Made by a program: the position numbers and the translations under genes. A stretch of DNA of 63,030 bases. It comes from Bacteroidota bacterium (lineage in GTDB: Bacteria; Bacteroidota; Bacteroidia; B-17B0; Aurantibacillaceae). This document shows positions 36,160 through 45,442 of this stretch, one piece after another (the first letter of the stretch is position 1; every line of letters begins with the position of its first letter). The notes under the pieces were generated by a model. That model did not search any database, was not told the DNA's origin, and saw nothing but the letters and a program-made list of their open reading frames with translations. Location: contig JAJONO010000019.1 in assembly GCA_021323535.1 (NCBI GenBank), forward strand, positions 1-63,030, given 5' to 3'.

Positions 36160-37203
36160 ATGAAAAGATTGTTACTCATTTTACTTTCCCTATCTTATTT
36201 CGTAGCTTACCCGCAGTTGACATGCAACGCAGGCGGAGATGTTTTTGTACTTACCAGTTATGATGGCGGACACCTTACTATTGATGTTGATATGAATATT
36301 CCGGGAATAAAAATCGGTATCAAATCTTATGAAAGAACCGAAGTCACCATTGTAGGAACCTACTCTGCCAATGTAGATACAATTATCATCCGTGGATATA
36401 ACGGAGGCAATAATCATTGCCCGCCCGCATTTACTACAAACACAGTTATACAGGCGGCGGCAGGCACCGTTAAGATTTATAACAACGGAAGTTTTAGTCC
36501 GTATTACAATTACACATGCTCCTCGCTTACCAATGCCAATACGATCATTTCTTATTTTACAAATGGCGCTGCTACACGGTTACGGGGTTATGTAGGCTGG
36601 TACGGATGCTGGTGCAACCCGCAAAAGTTAAGCATTGCCGCGGCTTATTGCTGTAAAGGAGCGTATAACTGTTTTACGGCCCTGCCACTCGATCTTATTT
36701 CCTTTAAAGCGTTTCATATTTCACAAAAAGAAAATGTAATACGATGGACCACCCAAAACGAATATAATTTTGACCGTTTTGAAATTTATTACAGTCACAA
36801 TGGAGAAGAGTTTCACAAAGTGTGCGATATGAAGAGTAAGGACAAAAACAATTTGCAGACTAGCTATGAATTTAAACACCAGCCTTCAACCGAAGCGGGA
36901 ATTTACTATCGGCTCAAAATGATTGACAAAGATTCTGAATTTAAATATTCAGATGTTATTTACCTGGAGCCCGGTAAGCATTTTCTTCCTTTTTCAATAA
37001 AGAACAAAATCGTAAATGAAAAAATTGAATTTATGGATGTTCTGCAACCTTGTGTGGTTAATTTATATTCACTTAACGGAACTCTCATAAAATCTTTTTC
37101 TGTGTCAGAAACAGAAACCATATTTTTTATAAGCGATCTTTCGCCGGGGATTTACATGTTAAAGAATGCCGAGGGGAGTGTGGTGGAAAAGATCATTAAA
37201 TGA
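36160..37203 (+). CDS. Secreted Cys-rich protein with T9SS-like C-terminus
   Basis: 347 aa. Signal peptide MKRLLLILLSLSYFVAYPQ. The N-terminal part is Cys- and Gly-rich, with WYGCWCNPQK and AAYCCKGAYNCF near residues 147-170. It then carries a fibronectin-like module (LPLDLISFKAFHISQKENVIRWTTQNEYNFDRFEIYYSHNGE) that regularly precedes T9SS tails. The end (LYSLNGTLIKSFS, LSPGIYMLKNAEG) is a degenerate sorting domain. It is probably extracellular. The Cys pattern may be disulfide-bonded. No enzyme motif seen. Confidence 0.8.
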   Translation: MKRLLLILLSLSYFVAYPQLTCNAGGDVFVLTSYDGGHLTIDVDMNIPGIKIGIKSYERTEVTIVGTYSANVDTIIIRGYNGGNNHCPPAFTTNTVIQAAAGTVKIYNNGSFSPYYNYTCSSLTNANTIISYFTNGAATRLRGYVGWYGCWCNPQKLSIAAAYCCKGAYNCFTALPLDLISFKAFHISQKENVIRWTTQNEYNFDRFEIYYSHNGEEFHKVCDMKSKDKNNLQTSYEFKHQPSTEAGIYYRLKMIDKDSEFKYSDVIYLEPGKHFLPFSIKNKIVNEKIEFMDVLQPCVVNLYSLNGTLIKSFSVSETETIFFISDLSPGIYMLKNAEGSVVEKIIK

Positions 37204-37230
37204 TAAAATTCTTATCTGGAAAGTATGATT

Positions 37231-37677
37231 TCAAAAAAGATATTTTTCATTATATATTACTTCGTTTTCTGTTAACATTTTAATAAGCTCCTGTTTTGAT
37301 TCCATCTCAAAATGATGTTCCTTTTGGTTTTTTATATATTCAATTAACCTGTCCTTGTCTTAAATTGAATATGTAAATGCGCCATATCCCTCCTGCCAGC
37401 CACCAAAGTGGTTAAATAATTTTTCTCTTTTTATGTATTCTGTTGATGACATTTTAATATCCTTCACAAAATTTGAAAGAGATAAAGTGGGATGTAAATC
37501 GGTAAGAATATGAATGTGATCCTCAATACCACCAATGCGATATAAATGGCAATTTTTGTTTTTTATAATTCCGGAAATATGTTTGTAAAGGGCCTCCCGT
37601 TTATTCTCTGTTAGTGTTTTTTCGCGATGTCTGGTGCTAAAAACAATTTGATACAGGATTCGGGTATATGTGCTCAT
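37231..37677 (-). pseudogene. IS200-like REP-associated (Y1/HUH) transposase broken by an in-frame stop
   Basis: The ATG at 37677 (MSTYTRILYQIVFSTRHRE) opens a TnpA_REP/IS200-type frame with the HUH motif EDHIHILTDL. It stops at TAA 37360-37362 right after GAFTYSI. The same frame stays open for another 42 codons (DKDRLIEYIKNQKEHH ... NEKYLF) to a TGA at 37231-37233. That gives the expected 148-150 aa with one nonsense codon where the family usually has Ser. The catalytic tyrosine of the EYIKNQ segment is beyond the stop. Without read-through or suppression the enzyme is inactive. The REP array at 37738-38197 lies upstream. Confidence 0.88.
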
Positions 37678-37737
37678 TGAATCCAAATTTAATTTATAAT
37701 TAATTTTGAATGTAGATCGTTTAACGAAATTCACATT

Positions 37738-38197
37738 CAAGCCCTTCAGGCTTGATCGAAAACCATAAATGGTTTTCTATTCACGTTGAAGTCCTTCGGA
37801 CTTCGCGATGGCACATTGAGTCCGAAATGCGTATAAACCATCCATTTAATTCCCAATCCGAAAGGATTGAACGTGAATGGAAAAATTGTTGGCAAAATAT
37901 TTTCGCAACCCTGAAAAGGTTGAACGTGGCATAAATCATTCCGGTAAGACATTGAAATCCAAAATGCGTGTAAACCACCCATTTAATTCCCAATCCCGAA
38001 GGGATTGAACGTGAATGGAAAAATTGTTGGCAAAATATTTTCGCACCCCTGAAAGGGTTGAACGTGGCATAAATCATTCCGGTAAGACATCGAAATCCAA
38101 AATGCGTGTAAACCATCCATTTAATTCCCAATCCCGAAGGGATTGAACGTGAATAGAAAAATGTTGCAAAACATTTTTCGCAACCCCAAAGGGGTTG
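37738..38197. repeat. REP/BIME-like array: eight hairpins, partly in ~138-bp tandem units
   Basis: Hairpins of the form CAATCCC-GAA-GGGATTG, mostly followed by GAACGTG or GAATGTG, lie at 37854, 37906, 37991, 38044, 38129 and 38181. Two with reversed polarity lie at 37738 and 37788. The block between 37828 and 38160 repeats with a period of 137-138 bp (starts near 37828, 37965 and 38103). An extra hairpin (AAAACCAT/ATGGTTTT) is at 37759-37776. This fills the 465 bp between the transposase and the restriction gene and holds no real gene. Confidence 0.9.
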
Positions 38198-38205
38198 AAT
38201 GTGAA

Positions 38206-40776
38206 TTACATCTCCTTGATAAGATTGAGAAAATCATTAAGACGGTGAGCACCTTCAACTTCTTTTTTATCGAATACCATAAAATAACGGAAATTATTCC
38301 CGGCTTTTCTTTCCCATGCTTTACCGAGCCGTATCTTTCTTTCCGAGTCAGAATTATCGCGGTCGTCGCCCTTGGTTTCAAGTAAAATGGTTTTTCCTTT
38401 TTTGGTATGAATAATAAAATCAGGATAATGATTAATGAAACCATTTATTTTAAACTGGTGTCTTTTCTCATCGTTTTTTGTCCAGAATGTAATATTAGAA
38501 AGGTTTGCAATTTCATTTATAACCTGTTCCTCCCAAGGATTCATCCAGGCTTCTTTATCATACAATGATTTGGTAATGTCTTTGGAAATTGTGCCAGGAA
38601 TAATTTCTACCGGGAAACTGTATTCCGATTTCATGAATATTTTATCAGTATCTAAAAAATCCCTGAAACTCTTTTCTGCAAATTCGTCTTCCAACTCTTT
38701 TATTTTGTCTTTAATGAGTGAAGAATAAGTATACTCATGAGCAAAAAAATCCTGGTACTGTTCATCTTTGAAATCCTGAATAATTCTAAGAACAAAATTC
38801 CTTACCTCCGACTCTTTTATGTATGGCAGCCTTGGCATTAATTCAACAATTCTGCCGGCCAGGTTCTTTGCCCGGCTTTCCTTTCTGGAAGGATCAAGAA
38901 TGTATTGCATCAGGTGACCTTTAATAAGGCCATCCACTTTCACAAAAGTTGGTGTATGATCGGTTCTGGTTTCATCAAGATCGACTTTATACAACTGCGA
39001 AGAAACATGATTGAAACTGATATTTGAATCGGCCCGTGCAAGACTGAAATCTTCCAGTAAATCGCCTTTGTCTAGCAACCTGTCTTCCTCATTAAAAATA
39101 TTGATGGTACCTTTAATATAAAATTGCGGGAGCTTTATATGGGAAGCCTGATCTGTGAAAACTTCCTTCATTCTGTACTTTTTCACCATAGGCTCAATAT
39201 CTGCGGGTAATACGATAGCTCCGGTGTTCTGCATCTGGTCAATTGAACGTTCAAAAGCGTTGTGCTGTTCTATTGCCAGTTTTTCAATTTTACTTGTAGT
39301 GCTTTCCCCGACATCTTCAATTGTGTTAATGATCTTATCAACATCAATTTCAATACCATCGTCTTTGTTGCTTTTGACTTCGGTAATAGATCTCAAAGCA
39401 TTTTCACCGGATGATTCCATTTCGGCCACTTTAAAATCCTTGCCGCTGAAGCCGGCCCTGTTCAAGGCCTTAACAATGCTATCCAATGTGTCGAGAAATC
39501 TGGCAGAAGCAGTAAGTACATAACTGAGATTAAGTGTTGGCGATTCGTGCTTTTTAACGTAAGGCTGACGAAGCACCCTACCCAGAATCTGTTCCACATC
39601 AACAGCCGATGATTTATCGGCGAGTGATGCAAGAATATAGGCAAACGGACAATCCCATCCTTCCTTTAAAGCATTAACTGTGATAATATATTTTACTTTG
39701 CATTCTCTCGACGTAAGGTCAATATCTTTTATTTCATTGATATTGGCAGTTTTTATTTTAATCTCCTCCGATGGAATTTTTAGCTCGATGAGTTTTTCCT
39801 TCAGTTTTTCAAAAGTTGTATTGTCTGTGGCATTTTTTGGCTGTGCCTGAAACAGAACAATCGGTCGTATGTATTTACCGTTTTTCTTTTCTTCTTCTTC
39901 GGCCTGAAGCTGCAGTTTTTTTCGAAGCTGTATGGCCGAAGCGATGACTTCATTTTTATCAGGATGATTATAAACAATCACCGGAAGTTTCACCATGTTT
40001 TCCTTCTTCAGTTCAAAAGCATCGACAAAACTGATGATATTACTGTTTTTCCTGGGAGTAGCTGTGAGGTCCAGAATAAAACACGGATTCAGATTACGAA
40101 GCATTTCCACACTCAGATCCGTTTCGGCGTTATGGCTTTCATCTACGATCACAACGGGATTCAAAGCCTGTATAACACGCATAAGTGAAATTTCTTCCGA
40201 ATCACCAACCAGTCCGCTGAACGAATGAAGATTACTGTTATCCTTGTAAACTTTCCGATCCTCTTTATTTTTTGCTCTTAAACTATCGAAACTCAAAATA
40301 AAAATACTGAGAGATTCCTCTACACTTGAAGCGTTAAATCCTGTTCCCTGCAACAGCGAATTTTTATCATATACTTCCACCCGTCCATTGAAGTGAGAAT
40401 TGATTTTCTGACGATATGGATGTGTAATGTCTTTTAAGTTCTTTAGTGTCTGCTCCAGGATTGTTATTGAAGGAACCAACCATACTACGGCTTTTGTCTG
40501 TTCATAATAAAAAGCCTTAAAAATTGTTTTGATTGCGTTGCATGCAATGAATGTCTTTCCTCCTGCTGTTGGAACTTTTATACAGATGTGAGGAGCGTTA
40601 CGAACATTATTCTTATACTGCTCGATAATTGTTCCGGGATAGGGTGTTAAAGGGGTTCTGGGATGACTTAACCAAAAATTATGAAAAGCATCCTCGACAT
40701 GCTTTTTTTCCTGCACCTTTTCAAGAAACAATTCCAGATCGTTTATTACCTGCTGCTGATATGGTTTCAGTTCCAT
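38206..40776 (-). CDS. res: Type III restriction enzyme, helicase-nuclease (Res) subunit
   Basis: 856 aa. Superfamily 2 helicase motifs in order: AGGKT (Walker A, 71-75), DESH (212-215), LTATPRK, and ILGRVLRQPY (motif VI). The C-terminal nuclease carries the PD-(D/E)xK pattern: YPDFIIHTKKGKTILLETKGD, about 60 residues from the end. With the Mod subunit it translocates on DNA and cuts at unmethylated, inversely oriented sites. Its start is one base from the mod stop and its 3' end runs into the REP array. Confidence 0.93.
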   Translation of the reverse strand: MELKPYQQQVINDLELFLEKVQEKKHVEDAFHNFWLSHPRTPLTPYPGTIIEQYKNNVRNAPHICIKVPTAGGKTFIACNAIKTIFKAFYYEQTKAVVWLVPSITILEQTLKNLKDITHPYRQKINSHFNGRVEVYDKNSLLQGTGFNASSVEESLSIFILSFDSLRAKNKEDRKVYKDNSNLHSFSGLVGDSEEISLMRVIQALNPVVIVDESHNAETDLSVEMLRNLNPCFILDLTATPRKNSNIISFVDAFELKKENMVKLPVIVYNHPDKNEVIASAIQLRKKLQLQAEEEEKKNGKYIRPIVLFQAQPKNATDNTTFEKLKEKLIELKIPSEEIKIKTANINEIKDIDLTSRECKVKYIITVNALKEGWDCPFAYILASLADKSSAVDVEQILGRVLRQPYVKKHESPTLNLSYVLTASARFLDTLDSIVKALNRAGFSGKDFKVAEMESSGENALRSITEVKSNKDDGIEIDVDKIINTIEDVGESTTSKIEKLAIEQHNAFERSIDQMQNTGAIVLPADIEPMVKKYRMKEVFTDQASHIKLPQFYIKGTINIFNEEDRLLDKGDLLEDFSLARADSNISFNHVSSQLYKVDLDETRTDHTPTFVKVDGLIKGHLMQYILDPSRKESRAKNLAGRIVELMPRLPYIKESEVRNFVLRIIQDFKDEQYQDFFAHEYTYSSLIKDKIKELEDEFAEKSFRDFLDTDKIFMKSEYSFPVEIIPGTISKDITKSLYDKEAWMNPWEEQVINEIANLSNITFWTKNDEKRHQFKINGFINHYPDFIIHTKKGKTILLETKGDDRDNSDSERKIRLGKAWERKAGNNFRYFMVFDKKEVEGAHRLNDFLNLIKEM

Positions 40777-40777
40777 T

Positions 40778-42427
40778 TTAAAATCTGATTATATCTCTTG
40801 TAATTTTTTTAAAAACAATGTGATGCTTCGTCATTAATTCTTCCGGAAGCAAACAAACATCAGCATAAATAATATACTGGTCGGCCTTTGATGTAATCTT
40901 ACTGAGAAATGCGTAATTCAGAGTTGTTGTTCCATCGGGATCGTAGAAAAAATAATAATTAGTACCGTTGAAGCTATTGAGAAAATATTCATTTTCTCTT
41001 ATAGAATGCGTGGAAAGGAACTGGCGCGTTTCCGAATAATAAATGTACTCGCGGAGCTTATCTGTTTCAATTAATCTGTTCAGTTCATTATCTTCATTGA
41101 ACAAGGTGTTTCCGAGTTCGTAAAAATCGAAACTTCCTTTGGCTGGGCCAGATTCATTATATCCTTTAATGACGCGCTTTATCCGTTCGGCTGTAAGTTC
41201 ATTGGCGTAATCCATCATTTCAATAAGGATAAATTTCCTGTTTGCACCATCCTGTTTGTTGAGATTCAAAACAGCGTGCGCGGTTGTACCCGATCCGCCG
41301 TTACAATCCAAAATAGTATCTCCGTCTTTGGTATATGTCCTGAGGATTTCCATAATAAGATCGACCGATTTTGGTTGGGGAAAATCATTTTTATTGAATC
41401 CGGGAAAAATTTCTCCAAGTGTAATTTGCCCTTTTTCCGTATAAAATTTTGGATCCTGCCAGATGGTAAATAATTTACGTTTCGCGTTTTCACCATCATC
41501 TGTTATTGCGTAACTTTTACGAAAAATCTTCCATTTATCCTTCGACCTCTGGGCAATCAATAAGTGATTATCTTTTTGCGCAAGATCTTTTCCCCAGGTC
41601 CAACAGCCTTCAAAGCCATCGGGCCAGAGCGGTTCCACTTTTACAGAAGGGGTCTTTTCTTCAACAGAAACAGTTCCTGTTTTTGGATCCACAAAAAACG
41701 GGTAGAATAAGTTCGGACGATTCGTGCGGTTAAATTCCCGATGAGTATTTCTTAATTCAAGTAATCGGTATCTTCCACTTTCATCTTTTAGTTTGTATTC
41801 TTTCTCTATCAGCTCTTCAGTTTTTTCGATACTGAAAGAATCTCTTTCCAGTTTTGTTTTGCTGTAAACAAGAATGTATTCATGATTGGTGCTGAAATAT
41901 TTATCCTGGCTCCTTCCTTTGGGATTGCATAATAATGTGATTTGAGACACAAAATTACTTTCACCAAAAATTTCATTCATAATACACCTTAAGAAGCTGA
42001 TCTCATTTTCATCGAGTGAAATAAAAATCACTCCATCGTTTGAAAGTAGTTTTTGTAGTAACTTTAACCTCGGATACATCATGCATAGCCATTTATCATG
42101 ACGACTGAAATCATCTCCTTCTTTTCCAACAACATCGTCCAGCCATTTTTTTATCCTTGGATCATTCACGTTGTCGTTATATCGCCATCCTTCGTTGCCC
42201 GTGTTATAGGGCGGATCGATATAAACACATTTTATTTTCCCTTCGTATTGAGGAAGCAGAGCTTTTAAAGCTTCGAGATTGTCTCCATGAATGATCTTAT
42301 TGCCGCTTTTGATTTCGTCTTCTTTTTGTATCCCGTCAAAACCATATTTATGATTCAGAACCCGGAAAGGAACATCGATGTGATGATTAATCACTTTGTC
42401 TTTTCCTATCCAGTGCAGCGTGGGCAT
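40778..42427 (-). CDS. mod: Type III adenine-specific DNA methyltransferase (Mod)
   Basis: 549 aa beta-type N6-adenine methyltransferase. Motif order is DPPYNTG (71-77, catalytic) followed by the AdoMet-binding ILDCNGGSGTTAHAV (about 378-392). The region between about 165 and 330 is the probable target-recognition domain, which cannot be assigned a target sequence. Mod both protects the host DNA and provides site recognition for Res. It is the first gene of the mod-res operon, divergent from the HTH gene at 42512. Confidence 0.94.
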   Translation of the reverse strand: MPTLHWIGKDKVINHHIDVPFRVLNHKYGFDGIQKEDEIKSGNKIIHGDNLEALKALLPQYEGKIKCVYIDPPYNTGNEGWRYNDNVNDPRIKKWLDDVVGKEGDDFSRHDKWLCMMYPRLKLLQKLLSNDGVIFISLDENEISFLRCIMNEIFGESNFVSQITLLCNPKGRSQDKYFSTNHEYILVYSKTKLERDSFSIEKTEELIEKEYKLKDESGRYRLLELRNTHREFNRTNRPNLFYPFFVDPKTGTVSVEEKTPSVKVEPLWPDGFEGCWTWGKDLAQKDNHLLIAQRSKDKWKIFRKSYAITDDGENAKRKLFTIWQDPKFYTEKGQITLGEIFPGFNKNDFPQPKSVDLIMEILRTYTKDGDTILDCNGGSGTTAHAVLNLNKQDGANRKFILIEMMDYANELTAERIKRVIKGYNESGPAKGSFDFYELGNTLFNEDNELNRLIETDKLREYIYYSETRQFLSTHSIRENEYFLNSFNGTNYYFFYDPDGTTTLNYAFLSKITSKADQYIIYADVCLLPEELMTKHHIVFKKITRDIIRF

Positions 42428-42443
42428 AATGCGTACTTCAAAT

Positions 42444-42480
42444 GTATAAAAATTATATACATTATGTATACATATGTAAT
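42444..42480. promoter_or_regulatory. Palindromic operator candidates between mod and the HTH gene
   Basis: Two inverted repeats stand in the 84-bp divergent gap: GTATA...TATAC (42444-42460) and the perfect TATGTATACATA (42463-42474). A neighbouring HTH gene makes an operator role plausible. Confidence 0.45.
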
Positions 42481-42511
42481 ACGCTAGTTTAGAGGCTACT
42501 GCATTGAAAAA

Positions 42512-42892
42512 TTGGATTTTTGCGGTATGGCCGGACTACATATCGGAAAGAAGATAAAAGAAATGGTGGACAAGTCTCACTTCACGATTACCGATTTTGC
42601 CAAAAGCATTAATCTTACAAGAGACGGCGCTTATAAAATCTTTGCCAAAGAAAATATCGATACTTCACAACTACGCCAGATATGTAAAGTTCTTAATCAT
42701 GATTTTTTCGCTTACTACAGTAAAGATGTTCCTGTTACTAAAGAACCAAAAGATGCTTACGGTTACGCCACTAAAGATGAATTAAATGCTCTTACTAACG
42801 TTGTACAAACACTTGTACAGGAAATAGAAAAATTAAGAGAAAGTCTTCCGCAGCCAAAAACCAAAACAAAAAAGGCTCCCCGTAAGAAGTAG
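42512..42892 (+). CDS. Small HTH protein divergent from the type III restriction system
   Basis: Annotated from ATG 42512; Met6 (MAGLHIGKKIKEMVDKS) at 42527 is the likelier start. The N-terminal 65 residues fit an XRE-type helix-turn-helix (FTITDFAKSINLTRDGAYKIFAKENIDTSQLRQICKVLNHDFF). A coiled-coil stretch (LTNVVQTLVQEIEKL) and a Lys/Pro basic tail follow. It may be the controller of the mod-res operon, analogous in position to C-proteins. Confidence 0.75.
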   Translation: MDFCGMAGLHIGKKIKEMVDKSHFTITDFAKSINLTRDGAYKIFAKENIDTSQLRQICKVLNHDFFAYYSKDVPVTKEPKDAYGYATKDELNALTNVVQTLVQEIEKLRESLPQPKTKTKKAPRKK

Positions 42893-43029
42893 AAAATATG
42901 CGTATCAAACGCTTCTTGTTTTAAGGTTTAGATCTGGTTTTGCCCCACAAAGCCCGGTATTCCTTAGACCAGCTTTTTTCTAAACCCGACCTAAAATTAT
43001 GGGAAGTTTCAAAAATTCATCTAACTTAG

Positions 43030-45306
43030 GTGGACTTTATGAGACTTCCCCTCCTCCCATTTCTGCTATTATTCTCGCTATTGTCGTGGGGGCAACAGTA
43101 CGCCGATAAAAAGTTTTTTCTCGTAGATTCTCTTGATAAAAGTAAGCTCGAAAATTACGATCTGGGGCTCCTTGATTCTATGCTTACAATTTATCACAAA
43201 GAAAAAGTGGATACCACAAAGCTCAGCCACATTTTATTTATGGTAGAGAATCTTGAAGACCAGAACGCATGGATTCCCTACAACGATATTCTTTTTAAAA
43301 CAGCTAAAAAAGCGCTCGAAAATAAAAACCTCGATAAGGCCACAAACCGTTTTTACAAAAACATTCTCGCAGGTGCCTACAACAACCTGGGCTTTTATTA
43401 TAACCAGATAGGAAAAAAAGAATTTGCGCTTAATTATTTTAAGAACAGCATGGAGCTGCTCGAAGAAATAAATAACAAACAGGGCCTTAGCGATGTTTAC
43501 AACAACATTGGATTGATCTATAAGAATGTTGGGCAAATATCTAAATGCCTCGAGTATTATTTCAAGTGCCTTAAGATTTGCGACGAGCTTAATGATAAAC
43601 GCGGTAAAGCTTCTTCGTTGAATAACATTGGAATGATGTACATGGACCTTGGAGAATATGTAAAATCACTTGAATACCTGCGCGACGCTCTTACCGAATG
43701 GGAAAAACTTGACGTAAAACGCGGCATGTCGTCTTCGCTGGGAAATCTTGGTTTGCTGTATTCTAAAATGGGGCGCCCAAACATGTCGCTCGAATATTAT
43801 TTCAAGGCCCTTATCCTCAATGAAAAAAACGGCGACAAGGAAGGCATAGGAACTTCATTAGGAAATATAGGTTGGATCTTCTTCGAGCAAAACAAATACC
43901 AGAAGGCCCTCGATTATTTTGAGAGGAGCCTTTCTTATAGGAAACTCGTAAACGATCAGGCTGGAATTGCATACGGATATCACAGCCTCGGTAGCGTTTA
44001 CAGAAAACTGGAGAATTACGATCTCGCTCTTGAGTACGGAAATAAATCGTACGAGATGGGAAAAAAATTAGGATACCCGGATATTGTTAAACGCTCGTCG
44101 CTTTTACTTTACACAGTTTACAAGGAAAAGAAAATGCCTTCTGAGGCCCTTGAAATGTATGAGGACTTTATGCAGATGCGTGATAGCATACAGAGCGAAC
44201 AAACGAGAAAAGACGGAATAAAAAAACAATACCAATACGAATTTGATATTAAAGAAAAAGAATACAAATCGGAACAGGAAAAAAGAGAGATACAATATAA
44301 CAGCGAAATTCAGAGACAAAAATTAGTCTTTAATGTTTCACTCATCGGCGGAATCATTCTTTTACTTTTTCTCGCAGTACTGTATCAGCGCTTCAGGATA
44401 ACAAACAAACAAAAAGCTATTATTGTAGATCAGAAAAAAGAACTCGATAACGCGTTTAACGCGCTCCACGAAAAAAACAAGGAAGTAATGGATTCTATTT
44501 ATTACGCAAGAAGGATCCAGAGCGCTTTACTAACCACCAACGAATATTTTGACAAACATCTTAAGAAAGACTATTTTATCCTGTACAAACCAAAAGATAT
44601 TGTGAGTGGAGATTTCTATTGGGCAACCAACATCGTTCAAAATGGTTTAAATAATTTAAAAATTGATCAAAGCTCTACTCCTGATGATTTAAACAATCTT
44701 AAACAACCTTTAAACCTTTTTTATCTCGCCGTATGCGATTCTACAGGTCACGGTGTTCCAGGGGCTTTTATGAGTTTACTTAACATTGGTTTTTTAAGCG
44801 AAGCCATAAATGAAAAGGGCCTTAGAAATCCTAACGAAATTTTTAGTTACACGCGTAAACGCCTTATTGAAAATGTAAATAAGGAAGGACAAAAAGATGG
44901 ATTTGATGGCACCTTACTTTGTTTTGAATCCATTGAGAATGGAAATACGCAGATAACCTACTCATCCGCTTATTGTAAACCTGTGCTTGTAAGAAATGGA
45001 AGAGCCATTCCTTTGCAAAACGATCGTATGCCAGTTGGAATGAGCGAGCGTATGGAAGATTTTAAATTGTATTCGATCACCGCGGAAGCAAACGATATGC
45101 TGTTTCTTTTCACCGATGGTTTTGCCGATCAGTTTGGCGGACCAAAAGGAAAGAAATTCAAATACCGCCCGCTCGAGGAACTAATGACTTCCATTGCCAA
45201 CAAACCTGTTAACGTTCAGCAGGAAAAACTTAATAAGGTATTCGACGATTGGAAAGGACATCTCGAACAGGTTGACGATGTATGCGTAATAGGAATTAGA
45301 TTATAA
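43030..45306 (+). CDS. TPR-repeat / SpoIIE-type serine phosphatase
   Basis: 758 aa. Signal peptide (PLLPFLLLFSLLSWG). About seven TPR units from residue 95 to 380 (GAYNNLGFYYNQIGKKEFALNYF, VYNNIGLIYKNVGQ and so on). A coiled coil and a membrane helix follow (LIGGIILLLFLAVLYQRF, about 438-455). The C-terminal PP2C/SpoIIE domain has GDFYWA, VCDSTGHGVPGAFMS and LFLFTDGFADQFGG. It is probably a periplasmic TPR sensor controlling a cytoplasmic phosphatase, as in partner-switching pathways. An unusual 73-bp insertion (44644-44716) lies between GDFYWA and the core. Confidence 0.9.
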   Translation: MDFMRLPLLPFLLLFSLLSWGQQYADKKFFLVDSLDKSKLENYDLGLLDSMLTIYHKEKVDTTKLSHILFMVENLEDQNAWIPYNDILFKTAKKALENKNLDKATNRFYKNILAGAYNNLGFYYNQIGKKEFALNYFKNSMELLEEINNKQGLSDVYNNIGLIYKNVGQISKCLEYYFKCLKICDELNDKRGKASSLNNIGMMYMDLGEYVKSLEYLRDALTEWEKLDVKRGMSSSLGNLGLLYSKMGRPNMSLEYYFKALILNEKNGDKEGIGTSLGNIGWIFFEQNKYQKALDYFERSLSYRKLVNDQAGIAYGYHSLGSVYRKLENYDLALEYGNKSYEMGKKLGYPDIVKRSSLLLYTVYKEKKMPSEALEMYEDFMQMRDSIQSEQTRKDGIKKQYQYEFDIKEKEYKSEQEKREIQYNSEIQRQKLVFNVSLIGGIILLLFLAVLYQRFRITNKQKAIIVDQKKELDNAFNALHEKNKEVMDSIYYARRIQSALLTTNEYFDKHLKKDYFILYKPKDIVSGDFYWATNIVQNGLNNLKIDQSSTPDDLNNLKQPLNLFYLAVCDSTGHGVPGAFMSLLNIGFLSEAINEKGLRNPNEIFSYTRKRLIENVNKEGQKDGFDGTLLCFESIENGNTQITYSSAYCKPVLVRNGRAIPLQNDRMPVGMSERMEDFKLYSITAEANDMLFLFTDGFADQFGGPKGKKFKYRPLEELMTSIANKPVNVQQEKLNKVFDDWKGHLEQVDDVCVIGIRL
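44644..44716. repeat. In-frame 73-bp insertion with GGTTTAAA/TTTAAACC ends
   Basis: It encodes GLNNLKIDQSSTPDDLNNLKQPLNL between GDFYWATNIVQ and the phosphatase core, where relatives usually have only a few residues. Ends are inverted copies of GGTTTAAA. A smaller relative lies at 45390-45421. Confidence 0.5.
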
Positions 45307-45320
45307 CGCAAACGAGTAGC

Positions 45321-45342
45321 CCGCCCTGAGCGAAGTCGAAGG
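45321..45342. repeat. CTGAGCG-AGTCGAAG type repeat, copy 1
   Basis: A single arm (CCCTGAGCGAAGTCGAAGGG) in the convergent gap after the phosphatase gene. Copies 2 and 3 are at 56717 and 61315. Confidence 0.6.
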
Positions 45343-45389
45343 GATGTATGTGTTATTGGAATACGTCTTTAAAGTTTAAAATTCTTTAA

Positions 45390-45421
45390 GGTTTAAATTT
45401 GTTTGAACCGCGTTTTAAACC
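45390..45421. repeat. Intergenic GGTTTAAA/TTTAAACC inverted repeat
   Basis: 32 bp with the same terminal words as the insertion inside the phosphatase gene. The flanking DNA is rich in TTTAAA motifs. Confidence 0.4.
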
Positions 45422-45442
45422 GCTTGAACAAATTAAACTATT

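Noticed and set aside
37738-38197. Possible CRISPR array
   Set aside because: Repeats are palindromic hairpins with ~138-bp units and variable spacing, in both polarities, and no cas gene is near. A REP/BIME array fits better.
37781-38444. Long open frames across the repeat array (116 and 107 codons)
   Set aside because: They arise from the tandem repeats being free of stops and have no protein-like composition.
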